The notes: a model not told the origin generated them from the sequence alone. Positions 15,289-23,737 are shown, numbered from the stretch's first letter. The stretch: 43,589 nt of DNA from an uncultured bacterium (GCA_900547945.1 URIT01000010.1:1-43589); one strand, 5' to 3'. Translations and numbers: made by a program.

Positions 15289-15747
15289 GTGAAAAAGTAC
15301 TTGCCTGACTATGCTACGCAACGAGTGTTGCGTTGGCTACTGGAAGGCGGGAGATTTGACAGGGTGTTCCTTGCGAAGAAAGCCGTTCAGGACTATGTGT
15401 TCACGGACGGAACGGCAGACAGGAGCATTGAGAGAAAGTTTGCCGAGGATCTGGATGCGGCGGATGAGGTCTGCGTCTATGCCAAGCTGCCGCGAGCTTT
15501 TCAGATTCCCACGCCTGTAGGCAACTATTCGCCGGACTGGGCGATCGCCTTCTATGAAGGCACCGTCAAGCACATTTTCTTCGTCGCCGAGACAAAAGGG
15601 TCAATGGATAGTCTTGAGCTTCGCCCGATCGAGCAGACGAAAATCGCGTGCGCCAAGAAATTGTTCAGGGGAATCTCAGCAAACAAGGTGGTGTATCATG
15701 AGGTGGACAGTTACCAGAATTTGTTGGCCATCATGAAATCAGTCTGA
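15289..15747 (+). pseudogene. C-terminal fragment of a type III restriction enzyme Res subunit
   Basis: The 152 codons match only the end of type III Res proteins: the PD-(D/E)xK nuclease part with VCVYAKLPRAFQIPTPVGN, YSPDWAIAF and FFVAETKGSM (the catalytic Asp and Glu-x-Lys). The helicase part of about 700 residues is missing, an in-frame TAA lies immediately upstream and there is no ribosome site, so this is a relic and not a working enzyme. The DUF4391 gene at 1547-2260 on the same strand could be another piece of the same locus. Confidence 0.8.
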
Positions 15748-15842
15748 GGCCTCGCTCGAACTGCGGGAGATCGAAGATATGATGCGGTGAGCGGTCTGCC
15801 TGTACCATCGGATTTATATAAATGCGAGGGTATGTTGTTCTC

Positions 15843-15985
15843 GGTGGTTCACGGACGGCGTGAAGGGGATTCACCACCGATTGCACAGATGCGGCCTATG
15901 GCGACACAGATATCCACAGATAGGGGAAGATATCGTTGTGTATCCGTGTCAGTCGGAGACGCTATCAGTGCTATCAGTGGTCAAG
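15843..15985. repeat. Long imperfect palindromic repeat (CACAGAT family), element A
   Basis: The left part contains GATTGCACAGATGCGG and GACACAGATATCCACAGAT. The right part contains the near-complement GTGTATCCGTGTCAGTCGG, ending in GCTATCAGTGGT. Elements of the same design are at 16606-16722 and 16737-16872. They flank the toxin-antitoxin pair. Confidence 0.6.
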
Positions 15986-15995
15986 ATGTCGGAAA

Positions 15996-16262
15996 CTATT
16001 CGTACTGCGTCGCGCACTGGGCAATCAAGAGTTTCCGCTCGGTACCTTCGCTGGACAGCTTGTAGACGAGACGGTTGGTGTCGTCGATGCGGTGACTCCA
16101 GAAGCCGTCAAAGTTCTTCAGCGGTTCGGGCTTGCCGATGCCGGAGTTGCCGTTGCGCTCAATGTCCTTGATGAGGGCATTGATGCGCTTCAAGGTCTTC
16201 TTGTCTTCCAGTTGCCAGCCCGTGTATTCATACCAGGCGCGTGGGGAGAAGACGATTTGCAT
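15996..16262 (-). CDS. yoeB: YoeB/Txe-family toxin (mRNA interferase), possibly altered
   Basis: The 88-residue protein has the YoeB fold signatures: FSPRAWYEYTGWQ, the IGKPEPLKNFDGFWSHRID stretch with the catalytic-type Glu, and NRLVYK with the catalytic Arg. The usual C-terminal His-Tyr of YoeB (histidine acting in ribosome-dependent mRNA cleavage) reads Gln-Tyr here (CATQYE), so activity may be reduced. It lies 11 bp after its antitoxin on the minus strand, in normal antitoxin-first order. The toxin cleaves mRNA on the ribosome when the antitoxin is degraded. Confidence 0.85.
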   Translation of the reverse strand: MQIVFSPRAWYEYTGWQLEDKKTLKRINALIKDIERNGNSGIGKPEPLKNFDGFWSHRIDDTNRLVYKLSSEGTERKLLIAQCATQYE

Positions 16263-16273
16263 CGCGGGTTCCC

Positions 16274-16537
16274 TTATGCGTCGATGAGTTCATGGGCCTG
16301 CCCTTTGCCGCGTTCAAGCGAGCGAATCGATTTCGCGAGAACGCGCTGGTTGGCTTCAGACCAGAAGGGATCGGGGCTTTCCGTAATCACTTCAAAGGGC
16401 AGACGGCGGCGAATGACCGACTGGCGCAGAAAGAGCCGAATGGCACTCGACATGTCGAGCCCGGCATTGGAAAAGAGCATCTCGGCCTCCTTTCGGAGGT
16501 TGGAGTCGATACGAACTTGTAGTGATGATGTCGTCAT
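16274..16537 (-). CDS. RelB/DinJ-family antitoxin
   Basis: The 87-residue protein has a ribbon-helix-helix N terminus (LQVRIDSNLRKEAEMLFSN) followed by LDMSSAIRLFLRQSV, typical of RelB/DinJ antitoxins. The C-terminal part (about 45-87) should wrap the toxin. AAAGGA precedes the ATG. It probably represses its own operon together with the toxin, binding the palindromic promoter just upstream. Confidence 0.88.
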   Translation of the reverse strand: MTTSSLQVRIDSNLRKEAEMLFSNAGLDMSSAIRLFLRQSVIRRRLPFEVITESPDPFWSEANQRVLAKSIRSLERGKGQAHELIDA

Positions 16538-16561
16538 TTTGAAATCCTTTGTCGTTCAGAT

Positions 16562-16576
16562 GGTGTATAGTATACG
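16562..16576 (-). promoter_or_regulatory. Promoter/operator of the toxin-antitoxin operon
   Basis: The palindrome GTATAGTATAC includes TATACT on the minus strand, about 25-30 bases before the antitoxin start. A symmetric site overlapping the -10 is what ribbon-helix-helix antitoxins usually bind. Confidence 0.5.
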
Positions 16577-16605
16577 CTTTATGGCTAATGAACGCAAGAC
16601 GGTAA

Positions 16606-16722
16606 AGTTACCACAGATAGCACAGATGCGGACTACGGCCGACACAGAGATGTACGGATGGAAAAACATCTGTGTTGTCGGTGTCCGACGAAGACGGCAT
16701 CAGTGTTATCAGTGGTTCTCGA
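16606..16722. repeat. Long imperfect palindromic repeat (CACAGAT family), element B
   Basis: It runs from ACCACAGATAGCACAGATGC, through GGCCGACACAGAGATGT, a short centre, then ACATCTGTGTTGTCGGTGTC, to GCATCAGTGTTATCAGTGGT. The arms are largely complementary over about 50 bp and could form a long cruciform. Confidence 0.7.
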
Positions 16723-16736
16723 ATGGCGGGGAGGAG

Positions 16737-16872
16737 ATTTACCACAGAACACACAGAACGGGCTACGCCCGTCACAGAATACACAGAAGGTTTGAGACGG
16801 AAGAGGCTTGGCTTTCAGTGTATTCAGTGTGCCGCCGGAGGCGGGTTCAGTGTGGTGCGGTGGTTTGAAACC
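16737..16872. repeat. Long imperfect palindromic repeat, element C
   Basis: It opens with TTACCACAGAACACACAGAA and CACAGAATACACAGAAGG and closes with TTTCAGTGTATTCAGTGTG and CAGTGTGGTGCGGTGGTTT. This is the same architecture as element B with a different core. Confidence 0.6.
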
Positions 16873-16913
16873 ACGGGAAGGTTTACCTCTACGCCACGCA
16901 CGGTCCCACGGCA

Positions 16914-16947
16914 TGTCGCGCGGCATTTTGTGTCGCGCGGCATTTTG
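16914..16947. repeat. 17-bp tandem duplication
   Basis: TGTCGCGCGGCATTTTG occurs twice in direct succession (16914-16930 and 16931-16947), ending exactly at the -35 of the rpiB-glyA promoter. Confidence 0.8.
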
Positions 16948-16976
16948 TTGAACAGGGAAACGCGGTCTGGTATAAT
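16948..16976 (+). promoter_or_regulatory. Promoter of the rpiB-glyA fusion gene
   Basis: TTGAAC (16948-16953), a 17-base spacer and TATAAT (16971-16976) with the TG extension form a near-consensus housekeeping promoter. The predicted start is near 16983, about 30 bases before the ATG. Confidence 0.85.
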
Positions 16977-17013
16977 GAACGCAGTTTTCACCCATCATAA
17001 GGAATGCGTCATC

Positions 17014-18690
17014 ATGAAAATCGCCATTGGCTCCGATCACGGTGGCTTTGAACTGAAGAAGGCGATCCTCGCCAAGTACACGGACGCGGAATTCCTGGAC
17101 TTCGGTCCCGAATCCGCGGATCCCTGCGATTATCCCGACTACGCCGACGATGTTGCGGAGGCGGTTGCGCGTGGGGAGGTCGACTTTGGCGTGCTCGTCT
17201 GCACCACGGGCATGGGCGTGACGATGGCCGCAAACCGCTTCCAGAATGTGCGCGCCGCGCTCTGCCGCGACGAAAAAGACGCCGCGCTCGCGCGTGCCCA
17301 CAACGGGGCGAACGTCCTCTGCCTCGGCCAGGACCGCACGAAGCCCGCCGCCGCCCGCCGCATCCTCAGGACGTTCGTGACGACGAAGGTCGATGCGGCC
17401 AGCCGCCACGCGCGCCGCCGCGCGAAGCTGGAGCGTGCGAAGCGCCTGAGCGATTTCAGCGGCCTCGCGAAGGCCGACCCCGAGGTCTACGCCGCGATCA
17501 AGGCGCAGGTTGTGCAGGAGGACACGGAGATCAACCTCATCGCCTCCGAAAACACGTCGAGCCGCGCCGTGCGCCTCGCCGCCGGGTCCGTCCTCATGAA
17601 CAAGTACGCCGAGGGCTATCCGGGGAAGCGCTGGTATTCGGGCTGCCTTCCGGTGGACGCGGCGGAGGAACTGGCCCGCCGCCGCGCGTGCGAACTCTTC
17701 GGCGCCGAGCACGCGAACGTGCAGCCGCACTGCGGTTCGGCCGCGAACATGGCCGTCTACTTCGCCACGATCAAGCCCGGCGACACGATCATGTCGCTCG
17801 CGCTCGACCAGGGCGGGCACCTCTCGCACGGCTCGCCCGTCAACTTCTCGGGCAAGATCTACCACATCGTCCCCTACACGGTCGATCGTAAGACCGAGCG
17901 CATCGACTACGACGCACTTGAAAAACAGGCGCTGGAGGTGAAGCCGCAGATTCTTCTCACGGGCGCCTCGGCCTACCCGCGCACGATCGACTTCAAGCGC
18001 ATCCGCGAAATCTGCGACAGGGCGGGCTGCATCATGCTCGTGGACATGGCCCACATCGCGGGCCTCGTCGCGGGCGGCGCGCACCCCTCGCCCGTTCCCT
18101 ATGCGGACTTCGTGACGACGACGACGCACAAGACGCTCGGCGGTCCGCGCGGCGGCATGGTCCTCTGCAAGGAGAAGTGGGCGAAGGCGCTCGACAGCGC
18201 GGTCTTCCCCGGCATGCAGGGCGGTCCGCTCGAAAACATCATCGCCGCGAAGGCGGTTCTCTTCCGCGAGTGGATGAGCCCCGAGAAGAAGGGCTACGCC
18301 CAGCAGGTCGTCAAGAACTGCAAGGCGATGTGCAAAGTGGTGCAGGACCGTGGGTACCGCATCGTTTCGGGCGGCACGGACAACCATCTCTTCCTCGTGG
18401 ACGTCAAGTCCACGAAGGGCATCACGGGCAAGGAGGCCGCCGCCGCCCTCGACGCGGCCGGCATTGTCGTCAACAAGAACACGATCCCCTACGACACCGA
18501 GTCGCCGTTCAGGACCTCCGGCATCCGCGTGGGCACGGCGTCCATCACGACGCGCGGCATGAAGGAGAAGGAGGCCGCGAAGATCGGCGGCTGGATCGCG
18601 GATGTCCTCGACGACATCACGGACGTGAAGGTCCAGGCGAAGGTCAAGGCGAAGGCGAAGGCCCTCACGGCCAGGTTCCTCGTGCCCTGA
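17014..18690 (+). CDS. glyA: Fused ribose-5-phosphate isomerase B / serine hydroxymethyltransferase
   Basis: The 558-residue protein joins two complete enzymes. Residues 1-145 are RpiB (SDHGGFELK; Cys63 in VCTTGMGVTMAANR; HNGANVLCLGQDR), which interconverts ribose 5-phosphate and ribulose 5-phosphate. Residues about 150-558 are GlyA (INLIASENTSS, YAEGYPGKRWYSGC, the PLP lysine Lys373 in TTTHKTLGGPRGG), which converts serine and tetrahydrofolate to glycine and methylene-tetrahydrofolate. Both catalytic sets look intact and no frameshift is needed. The ATG at 17014 is in the right frame, with AAGGA ten bases upstream. The fusion links pentose supply to one-carbon supply, both inputs to purine synthesis; a channelling role is inference. 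Confidence 0.93.
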   Translation: MKIAIGSDHGGFELKKAILAKYTDAEFLDFGPESADPCDYPDYADDVAEAVARGEVDFGVLVCTTGMGVTMAANRFQNVRAALCRDEKDAALARAHNGANVLCLGQDRTKPAAARRILRTFVTTKVDAASRHARRRAKLERAKRLSDFSGLAKADPEVYAAIKAQVVQEDTEINLIASENTSSRAVRLAAGSVLMNKYAEGYPGKRWYSGCLPVDAAEELARRRACELFGAEHANVQPHCGSAANMAVYFATIKPGDTIMSLALDQGGHLSHGSPVNFSGKIYHIVPYTVDRKTERIDYDALEKQALEVKPQILLTGASAYPRTIDFKRIREICDRAGCIMLVDMAHIAGLVAGGAHPSPVPYADFVTTTTHKTLGGPRGGMVLCKEKWAKALDSAVFPGMQGGPLENIIAAKAVLFREWMSPEKKGYAQQVVKNCKAMCKVVQDRGYRIVSGGTDNHLFLVDVKSTKGITGKEAAAALDAAGIVVNKNTIPYDTESPFRTSGIRVGTASITTRGMKEKEAAKIGGWIADVLDDITDVKVQAKVKAKAKALTARFLVP

Positions 18691-18724
18691 TTGCCGGACG
18701 GTAGAAGCGAACGGAGGAGAGACG

Positions 18725-20794
18725 ATGCGGAAGACGTTGCTGTGGTGCGGGATGTTCGCGGCGCTGGCGTGTGCGGCGGACGTGGCGTATGTGGACGAGT
18801 TCGACCTTTCGGGGGCGAGCTGCGGGATGGGGCTTTCCGCGCGGGCGCGCACGTCCGTCTGCGGCAACCCGATCCGCCTCGGAGAGGGCCGCTACGCGCG
18901 CGGCGTGGGCGTGCGCCCCGAGAGCGCGATCGGCTTCACGCTCGACGGCAAGGCGACGGCGTTCGACGCCGTCGTCGGCATCGACCGCGACGCGAAGGAC
19001 GTCAAGGGCCGCACCTCCCGCCTCGCGGGCGCGATCTTCCGCGTGTGGTGCGACGGCAAGATCGCGTTCGACTCCGGGACGATCACCGAGAAGAACCCGC
19101 CGCGCCCGGTCCACGTGGACCTCGCGGGCGTGAAGGAGTTCGTCCTGGAGACGGCCTCCTACGCGCCGTGGTGCGGGCTGGAGAGCTCGAACGCCGACTG
19201 GGCGGACGCGAAGATCGCCTACGGCGGGGCGCGCCCCGTCGCCACGGGGCCCGAGCGCATCGCGCAGCTCGGCATCCTCACGCCCCCGACGCGGGAGGAG
19301 CCGCAGTTCAACGGCGCCGAGGTCTGGGGCGTGCGGCCCGGCCGCCCGGTCATCTTCCGCGTACCCGTCTCCGGCGTCCGGCCGATGACGTTCACGGCGG
19401 AAGGCGTTCCCGACGGCGTGACGTTCGACGCGGCGAAGGGCATCCTCGGCGGCACGGCGCCCGCGCAGGCCGGCGACTACCCGATCCGCGTCACGGCCGT
19501 GAACGCGAAGGGGACGGCGAGCCGCACGATCACGCTCAAGGTGGGCGAGACGATCTGCCTCACGCCCCCGATGGGCTGGAACAGCTGGAACATCTGGGGG
19601 CCCTCGTTCACGATGCAGCACGCGATGGACGCGGCGAAGGCGATGGACGAGAGTGGCCTCGGCGACCACGGCTGGGCGTACATCAACCTCGACGACTGGT
19701 GGGAGATGAACAACAGCGGGAACGACCGCGCGAAGAAGCGCACCGACGTGCAGGGCCCCGCCCGCGACGCGGACGGGCGCATCCGCACGAACGGCGCCTT
19801 CCCGGACATGAAGAAGATGACGGACTACATCCACGCGCTCGGCTTCAAGGCGGGCATCTACTCCTCGCCCGGCCCGCTGACGTGCGGCGAGTGCGAGGGC
19901 AGCTACGGGCACGAGATGCAGGACGCCACGAGCTACGCCGAGTGGGGCTTCGACTACCTCAAGTACGACTGGTGTTCCTACGGCGAGATCTTCCAGAAGG
20001 AGACCGGCTGGAACACCTGGGAGTGGATGGGCGGCGGCCGCATGGGCCACAACCCGAAGAACAAGCCGGTTCCGCCCCGCGAGGCGTGGGCGAAGCCCTA
20101 CCGCCTGATGCAGAAGTGCCTGCGTGCGCAGAACCGCGACATCGTCTACGCCTACTGCCAGTACGGCTGCGGCGAAACGGAGAAATGGGGACGCGAGGCG
20201 GGCGCGAACGTGTGGCGCACGTGGCAGGACATGAAGGACACCTGGACCTGGATGCGCATCGCGATGGAAGGCTATGTGAAGGACGCCGAATACTACAAGT
20301 ACACGGGGCCGGGCTTCTGGGCCGATCCGGACATGATGATCGTCGGCCTCCAGCGTTCCTTCGGCACGACGCACCCCACCTACCTCACGCGCAACGAACA
20401 GTACGCGCACGTCTCGATGTGGTGTCTCCTCGCCTCCCCGCTCCTCATCGGCACGGACCTCACACGGCTCGACGCCTTCACGAAGTCGCTCCTCGTGAAC
20501 GACGAACTCATCGCGATCAACCAGGACACGCTCGGCCGGCAGGCGCGGCGCGTCGTGAAGCGGGACGCGGTGGAGGTGTGGGTGCGTCCGCTCGCGAACG
20601 GCGACTACGCCGTGGGCGTGCTGAACCTCTATCCGCTCTCGCGCAAGACGACGCTCTACTTCAGCTGGCTGGACCTCGACGGGGAGTGGAAGCTGCGCGA
20701 CTGCTGGAGCCAGCGTGACCTCGGCCGCTTCTCGTGCTGCTACACGACCGAGATTCCCGCCCATGCCGCGCTCGTCCTGAGGTTGTCCCGGTGA
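18725..20794 (+). CDS. Exported alpha-galactosidase (GH27) with NPCBM and Ig-like domains
   Basis: The 689-residue enzyme has a signal peptide (about 1-18). An N-terminal NPCBM carbohydrate-binding domain (about 20-170, GVGVRPESAIGFTLDGKA) and a He_PIG-type Ig-like module (about 195-275) follow. The GH27 barrel starts at PPMGWNSWNIWG. The nucleophile is probably Asp415 (YLKYDWC) and the acid/base Asp502 (VWRTWQD); ADPDMM and LLIGTDL are further family motifs. It should release terminal alpha-galactose from galactosides or galactomannan in the periplasm or outside. It lies 34 bp after glyA with GGAGGAGA before the ATG and overlaps the MFS transporter by 4 bp, so breakdown and uptake are likely coupled. 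Confidence 0.92.
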   Translation: MRKTLLWCGMFAALACAADVAYVDEFDLSGASCGMGLSARARTSVCGNPIRLGEGRYARGVGVRPESAIGFTLDGKATAFDAVVGIDRDAKDVKGRTSRLAGAIFRVWCDGKIAFDSGTITEKNPPRPVHVDLAGVKEFVLETASYAPWCGLESSNADWADAKIAYGGARPVATGPERIAQLGILTPPTREEPQFNGAEVWGVRPGRPVIFRVPVSGVRPMTFTAEGVPDGVTFDAAKGILGGTAPAQAGDYPIRVTAVNAKGTASRTITLKVGETICLTPPMGWNSWNIWGPSFTMQHAMDAAKAMDESGLGDHGWAYINLDDWWEMNNSGNDRAKKRTDVQGPARDADGRIRTNGAFPDMKKMTDYIHALGFKAGIYSSPGPLTCGECEGSYGHEMQDATSYAEWGFDYLKYDWCSYGEIFQKETGWNTWEWMGGGRMGHNPKNKPVPPREAWAKPYRLMQKCLRAQNRDIVYAYCQYGCGETEKWGREAGANVWRTWQDMKDTWTWMRIAMEGYVKDAEYYKYTGPGFWADPDMMIVGLQRSFGTTHPTYLTRNEQYAHVSMWCLLASPLLIGTDLTRLDAFTKSLLVNDELIAINQDTLGRQARRVVKRDAVEVWVRPLANGDYAVGVLNLYPLSRKTTLYFSWLDLDGEWKLRDCWSQRDLGRFSCCYTTEIPAHAALVLRLSR

Positions 20795-22035
20795 AGGGCG
20801 CCTACAAGTGGTTCCTGCTGGCGCTCCTCTCGTGCGCCTTCTTCTTCCACCAGGCCGACCGTGCGCTCTTCGGTCTCCTGACGATTCCGATCCAGGATGA
20901 CCTGAAGCTGACGGACGTCCAGATCGGGTGGATCAACACGACCCTCAGCTGGACGCTCGCCGCGATGACGGTCGTGGCGGGTTTCCTCGGCGACCGCTTC
21001 TCGCGGAAGTGGATCATCACCTGCTCGCTCATCGCCTGGTCTCTCATGACGGTGTGCATGGGTTTCATCGGCGGGTTCGTGGGGGCGCTCTTCTTCCGTT
21101 CCATCGCGACGGGCGTGGGGGAGAGCTTCTACGCGCCGAGCGCCTACGCGCTCATTGCCGTCCACCATACGAAGACGCGCAGCCTAGCGCTTTCCATCCA
21201 CCAGGCCGCGCTCTACATCGGCCTGATGGTGTCGGGGCTCATCGTCGCCTGGGCGCTCGGTTTTCTCGGCAGCTGGCGGCACGTGTTCGTCGCCTTCGGC
21301 GCCGCCGGGGCCCTGCTCGGCGTGTTCTTCATCTGGGGACTGCGGGAAGGCGACGGTGGTCAGCCCGCGCCGCGTCCCGCCGCGCCGTCCGCGCGCGAGC
21401 CTCTTGCGGCGGGACTGCGGGCCTACTTCTGCAACCCGTCCGCGCTCTGTGCGACGGCGGGTTTCGTCGCCATCGTCTTCGTGAACAACGCCTACCTCTT
21501 CTGGGCGCCGAAGTTCGCGGCGCAGAAGTTCGCCCTCGACGTCGGCCTGGCCGGGAAGGGCGTGATGCTGTGGCACCATCTGCTTGCGTTCGGCGCGATC
21601 CTGCTGGGGGGCGTCGTGACGGACCGCTTTGTCGCGCGGATGCCGCGCTTCCGCCTCGGCTTCCAGATCCTCGCGCTCGTCCTGGGCGCGCCGATGCTCG
21701 TGTGGATCGGGCTTGCGCCGTCCTTCACGGCGATGCTCGTCGCGGCGGCGGCCTACGGCGTCTTCCGTGGCTTCTTCGAGGTGAACACGCACGCCTCGCT
21801 CTTCGATGTCATCGCGCCGAAGTACCGTTCGACGGCCGTGGGGCTCCTCAACATGATCGCGTTCTTCTTCGGCGGACTCTCCGGCGTTGTGATGGGGTGG
21901 CTCTCGCAGAAGTGGGGCGTGCGCGGGTTCGAGTTCGGCTTCGGCCTCATGGCGGCGAGCTACGTCCTTGCGGCCGCGCTGATGCTCTTTTCCTTCCTTT
22001 TCACCTTCCGCCGCAACCGCGTCGTGGAGGGGTGA
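20791..22035 (+). CDS. Major facilitator superfamily transporter
   Basis: The GTG at 20791 overlaps the alpha-galactosidase stop (GTGA) and gives 414 residues with about 12 membrane helices. Motif A reads GFLGDRFSRKW between helices 2 and 3. The overall pattern (WINTTLSWTLAAMTVVAGF, YAPSAYALIAVHHT) resembles the anion/organophosphate and spinster-like MFS groups. A sugar or sugar-acid substrate is likely from context but cannot be read from the sequence. The gene is followed by a REP element and the convergent porin. Confidence 0.85.
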   Translation: MKGAYKWFLLALLSCAFFFHQADRALFGLLTIPIQDDLKLTDVQIGWINTTLSWTLAAMTVVAGFLGDRFSRKWIITCSLIAWSLMTVCMGFIGGFVGALFFRSIATGVGESFYAPSAYALIAVHHTKTRSLALSIHQAALYIGLMVSGLIVAWALGFLGSWRHVFVAFGAAGALLGVFFIWGLREGDGGQPAPRPAAPSAREPLAAGLRAYFCNPSALCATAGFVAIVFVNNAYLFWAPKFAAQKFALDVGLAGKGVMLWHHLLAFGAILLGGVVTDRFVARMPRFRLGFQILALVLGAPMLVWIGLAPSFTAMLVAAAAYGVFRGFFEVNTHASLFDVIAPKYRSTAVGLLNMIAFFFGGLSGVVMGWLSQKWGVRGFEFGFGLMAASYVLAAALMLFSFLFTFRRNRVVEG

Positions 22036-22062
22036 CGGACGCGCGGGAGCGCGTCCCTCCCG
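22036..22062 (-). repeat. REP element (CGGGAGGG family)
   Basis: Read on the minus strand this is CGGGAGGGACGCGCTCCCGC and onward: the same head and CGCG hairpin as the repeats at 1-86. The stem is GACGCGC (22038-22044) with GCGCGTC (22049-22055). It sits between convergent genes, a usual place for REPs. Confidence 0.75.
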
Positions 22063-22107
22063 TTGGCTCGGCACGCGAAGGAGGTGGCGCGTGTCGTTTT
22101 GGCGCGG

Positions 22108-22133
22108 GACCTTCGCGCTAGAACGCGAAGGTC
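22108..22133 (-). terminator. Hairpin overlapping the porin stop codon
   Basis: GACCTTCGCG and CGCGAAGGTC form a perfect 10-bp stem around a 6-base loop that contains the porin stop codon (22118-22120). It could end the porin transcript or protect its 3' end; no T-run follows on the minus strand. Confidence 0.45.
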
Positions 22134-23566
22134 AGTTCCCAGCGGAGGAAGTAGGCGGGGCGCGAGGAGTCGTAGTAGTCGCCGGGGTTGAAGACCTCCG
22201 CGAGGAGGTGGCCGAAGATCTCGAAGCGGTCCGCGCCCCTTGCGCCCTTCGGCGCGAGGAGGAGCGGGAAGTCGTAGCGCACGACGGAGAGGACGCCCTT
22301 GAACAGGCTGCCGCCGGAGCCGTCGGCGTGGCCGAGGCGGTCCTGCACGGCCGCCCACATGGGCCCGGAATAGGCGCAGAGCGCGTGGCGCGCGCCGAGG
22401 TCGGCGCCGATCGTAAGCTTCGCGTAGAGCATGTTGCTCCAGTAGCCGAGGCCGTAGAGCGTGCCGTACTGCATGAGTTCGGAATCCTGCGGCGCGCGCG
22501 CCCACATCGGATCCCAGGCCGTATCGCCGTCGTGGGCGCCCGTGCGGCGGCGGTCGCCGGAGAGGTAGTAGGCGGAAAGGCGCGTGTAGGGGCGGATGCC
22601 CGCGTAGGACTTCGCCTTGTGGACGTCGACGGCGGCGTAGCCCATCGCGCCGCCGGCCTGGGTGCCGTTCGAGCGGGTGCCGAACTGCTGGGCGGCGTCG
22701 AAGTCGAACGAGAGGTTGTCGTTCGCCTCGGGCTGGACCCGCGCGCCGACGGTCGTGAGCTGCTTGTCGGGGACGCGCGCGCCGCCGGGGGCCGTGTAGG
22801 CTTCGGCGTGCTTGTGGAGGACGTAGAGCTGGTAGGGGAGGCGTCCGTCGACGAGCCGGTCGTGCCAGACGAGGCCGCCGCCCCATTCGTCCATGTCGGG
22901 GGAGTCGCCGGGATGGATGGCCGTGAGGGGCCGCCCGCGCGAGAGGCGGTTGCCCCAGCGGATGTCGTTGCGGCTGTTGTCGTAGAGCGCGAAGGCGTCG
23001 AGCTTCGAGGTGTCGGAGGTGTGGAAGGTGAAACGCGCCATGTCCGCGAAGCAGGAGCGCGAACCGTCGTAGGGCGTGCCGTCCTGGAGGACGCGGTCGA
23101 GCCCGAAGACGGAATGGCCCCTCTCTAGAAGGTCCTGGCGGCCGAGGCGCAGGTCGAGGAGGCCGTCGAAGAGGCCGCGCCCCTCCAGGTAGAGGTTGTC
23201 GAGCACCACTTCGTCGGGGAAGGTGTAGCTGCGGTTCCTGCGCTTGACGCCGTTCTTGACGGGGTACTCGCGCATCTCGTCGACGAGGCGTCCGTAGAGG
23301 GTGAAGCGCTCGGTATCGAGGCGGGCCCACACGCGGGGACGGTAGCGGATGTGGTTCTGCATCTCCTTGTAGGCGCGCGGCATCACGGCGCCGGGCGCAC
23401 CGGGGAGGCCGGGCACGTTGTGCATAATCTCCTGGCGGACGCGCAGGTCGGCCCCCGCGTCGAAGGCGAGGGCGGACGCCTCCACCGTCGTTCCCTCTGG
23501 AACGGCGTTTGTTTCGGCGCGGCAGGCGATTGTGACGGCGAGAGCGGCAAGAATTCCGATCTTCAT
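22118..23566 (-). CDS. Alginate-export-type outer membrane beta-barrel porin
   Basis: The 482-residue protein has a signal peptide (about 1-17, ITIACRAETN region) and an alternating hydrophobic/polar pattern throughout. It has LYLEGRGLFDGLLDLRLGRQ, TLYGRLVDEMREY and a terminal phenylalanine (YFLRWELTFAF), as expected of an outer-membrane barrel inserted by the BAM complex. It resembles the AlgE/alginate-export domain family. Its substrate is unknown; oligosaccharide passage would suit the neighbours. On the minus strand TGGTAGACT is followed by only 7 bases before the ATG, so it may be translated from a leaderless mRNA. Confidence 0.82.
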   Translation of the reverse strand: MKIGILAALAVTIACRAETNAVPEGTTVEASALAFDAGADLRVRQEIMHNVPGLPGAPGAVMPRAYKEMQNHIRYRPRVWARLDTERFTLYGRLVDEMREYPVKNGVKRRNRSYTFPDEVVLDNLYLEGRGLFDGLLDLRLGRQDLLERGHSVFGLDRVLQDGTPYDGSRSCFADMARFTFHTSDTSKLDAFALYDNSRNDIRWGNRLSRGRPLTAIHPGDSPDMDEWGGGLVWHDRLVDGRLPYQLYVLHKHAEAYTAPGGARVPDKQLTTVGARVQPEANDNLSFDFDAAQQFGTRSNGTQAGGAMGYAAVDVHKAKSYAGIRPYTRLSAYYLSGDRRRTGAHDGDTAWDPMWARAPQDSELMQYGTLYGLGYWSNMLYAKLTIGADLGARHALCAYSGPMWAAVQDRLGHADGSGGSLFKGVLSVVRYDFPLLLAPKGARGADRFEIFGHLLAEVFNPGDYYDSSRPAYFLRWELTFAF

Positions 23567-23617
23567 GCGGGATAGTCTACCAAAAAAACGGTCCCCTCGG
23601 GCGTAACGCGGGGGATC

Positions 23618-23663
23618 AGGTTTTAGGTTCTAGGTTTTAGCGTAGGTTTTAGGTGTTAGGTGG
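23618..23663. repeat. Degenerate TTTTAGGT simple repeat
   Basis: About five variants of AGGTTTTAGGT/AGGTTCTAGGT/AGGTGTTAGGT run through this stretch between the divergent porin and oxidoreductase genes. Confidence 0.7.
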
Positions 23664-23693
23664 AAGAACCGGGCGGCACCTCGCAGGAGATTG

Positions 23694-23702
23694 TGATATA
23701 CT
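23694..23702 (+). promoter_or_regulatory. Extended -10 promoter of the oxidoreductase gene
   Basis: TGATATACT ends at 23702, about 35 bases before the ATG at 23738; no clear -35 is seen. CGAAAGGAC provides the ribosome site. Confidence 0.55.
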
Positions 23703-23737
23703 AAACAAATCACTCCTCCAAGCGAAAGGACCGATCG

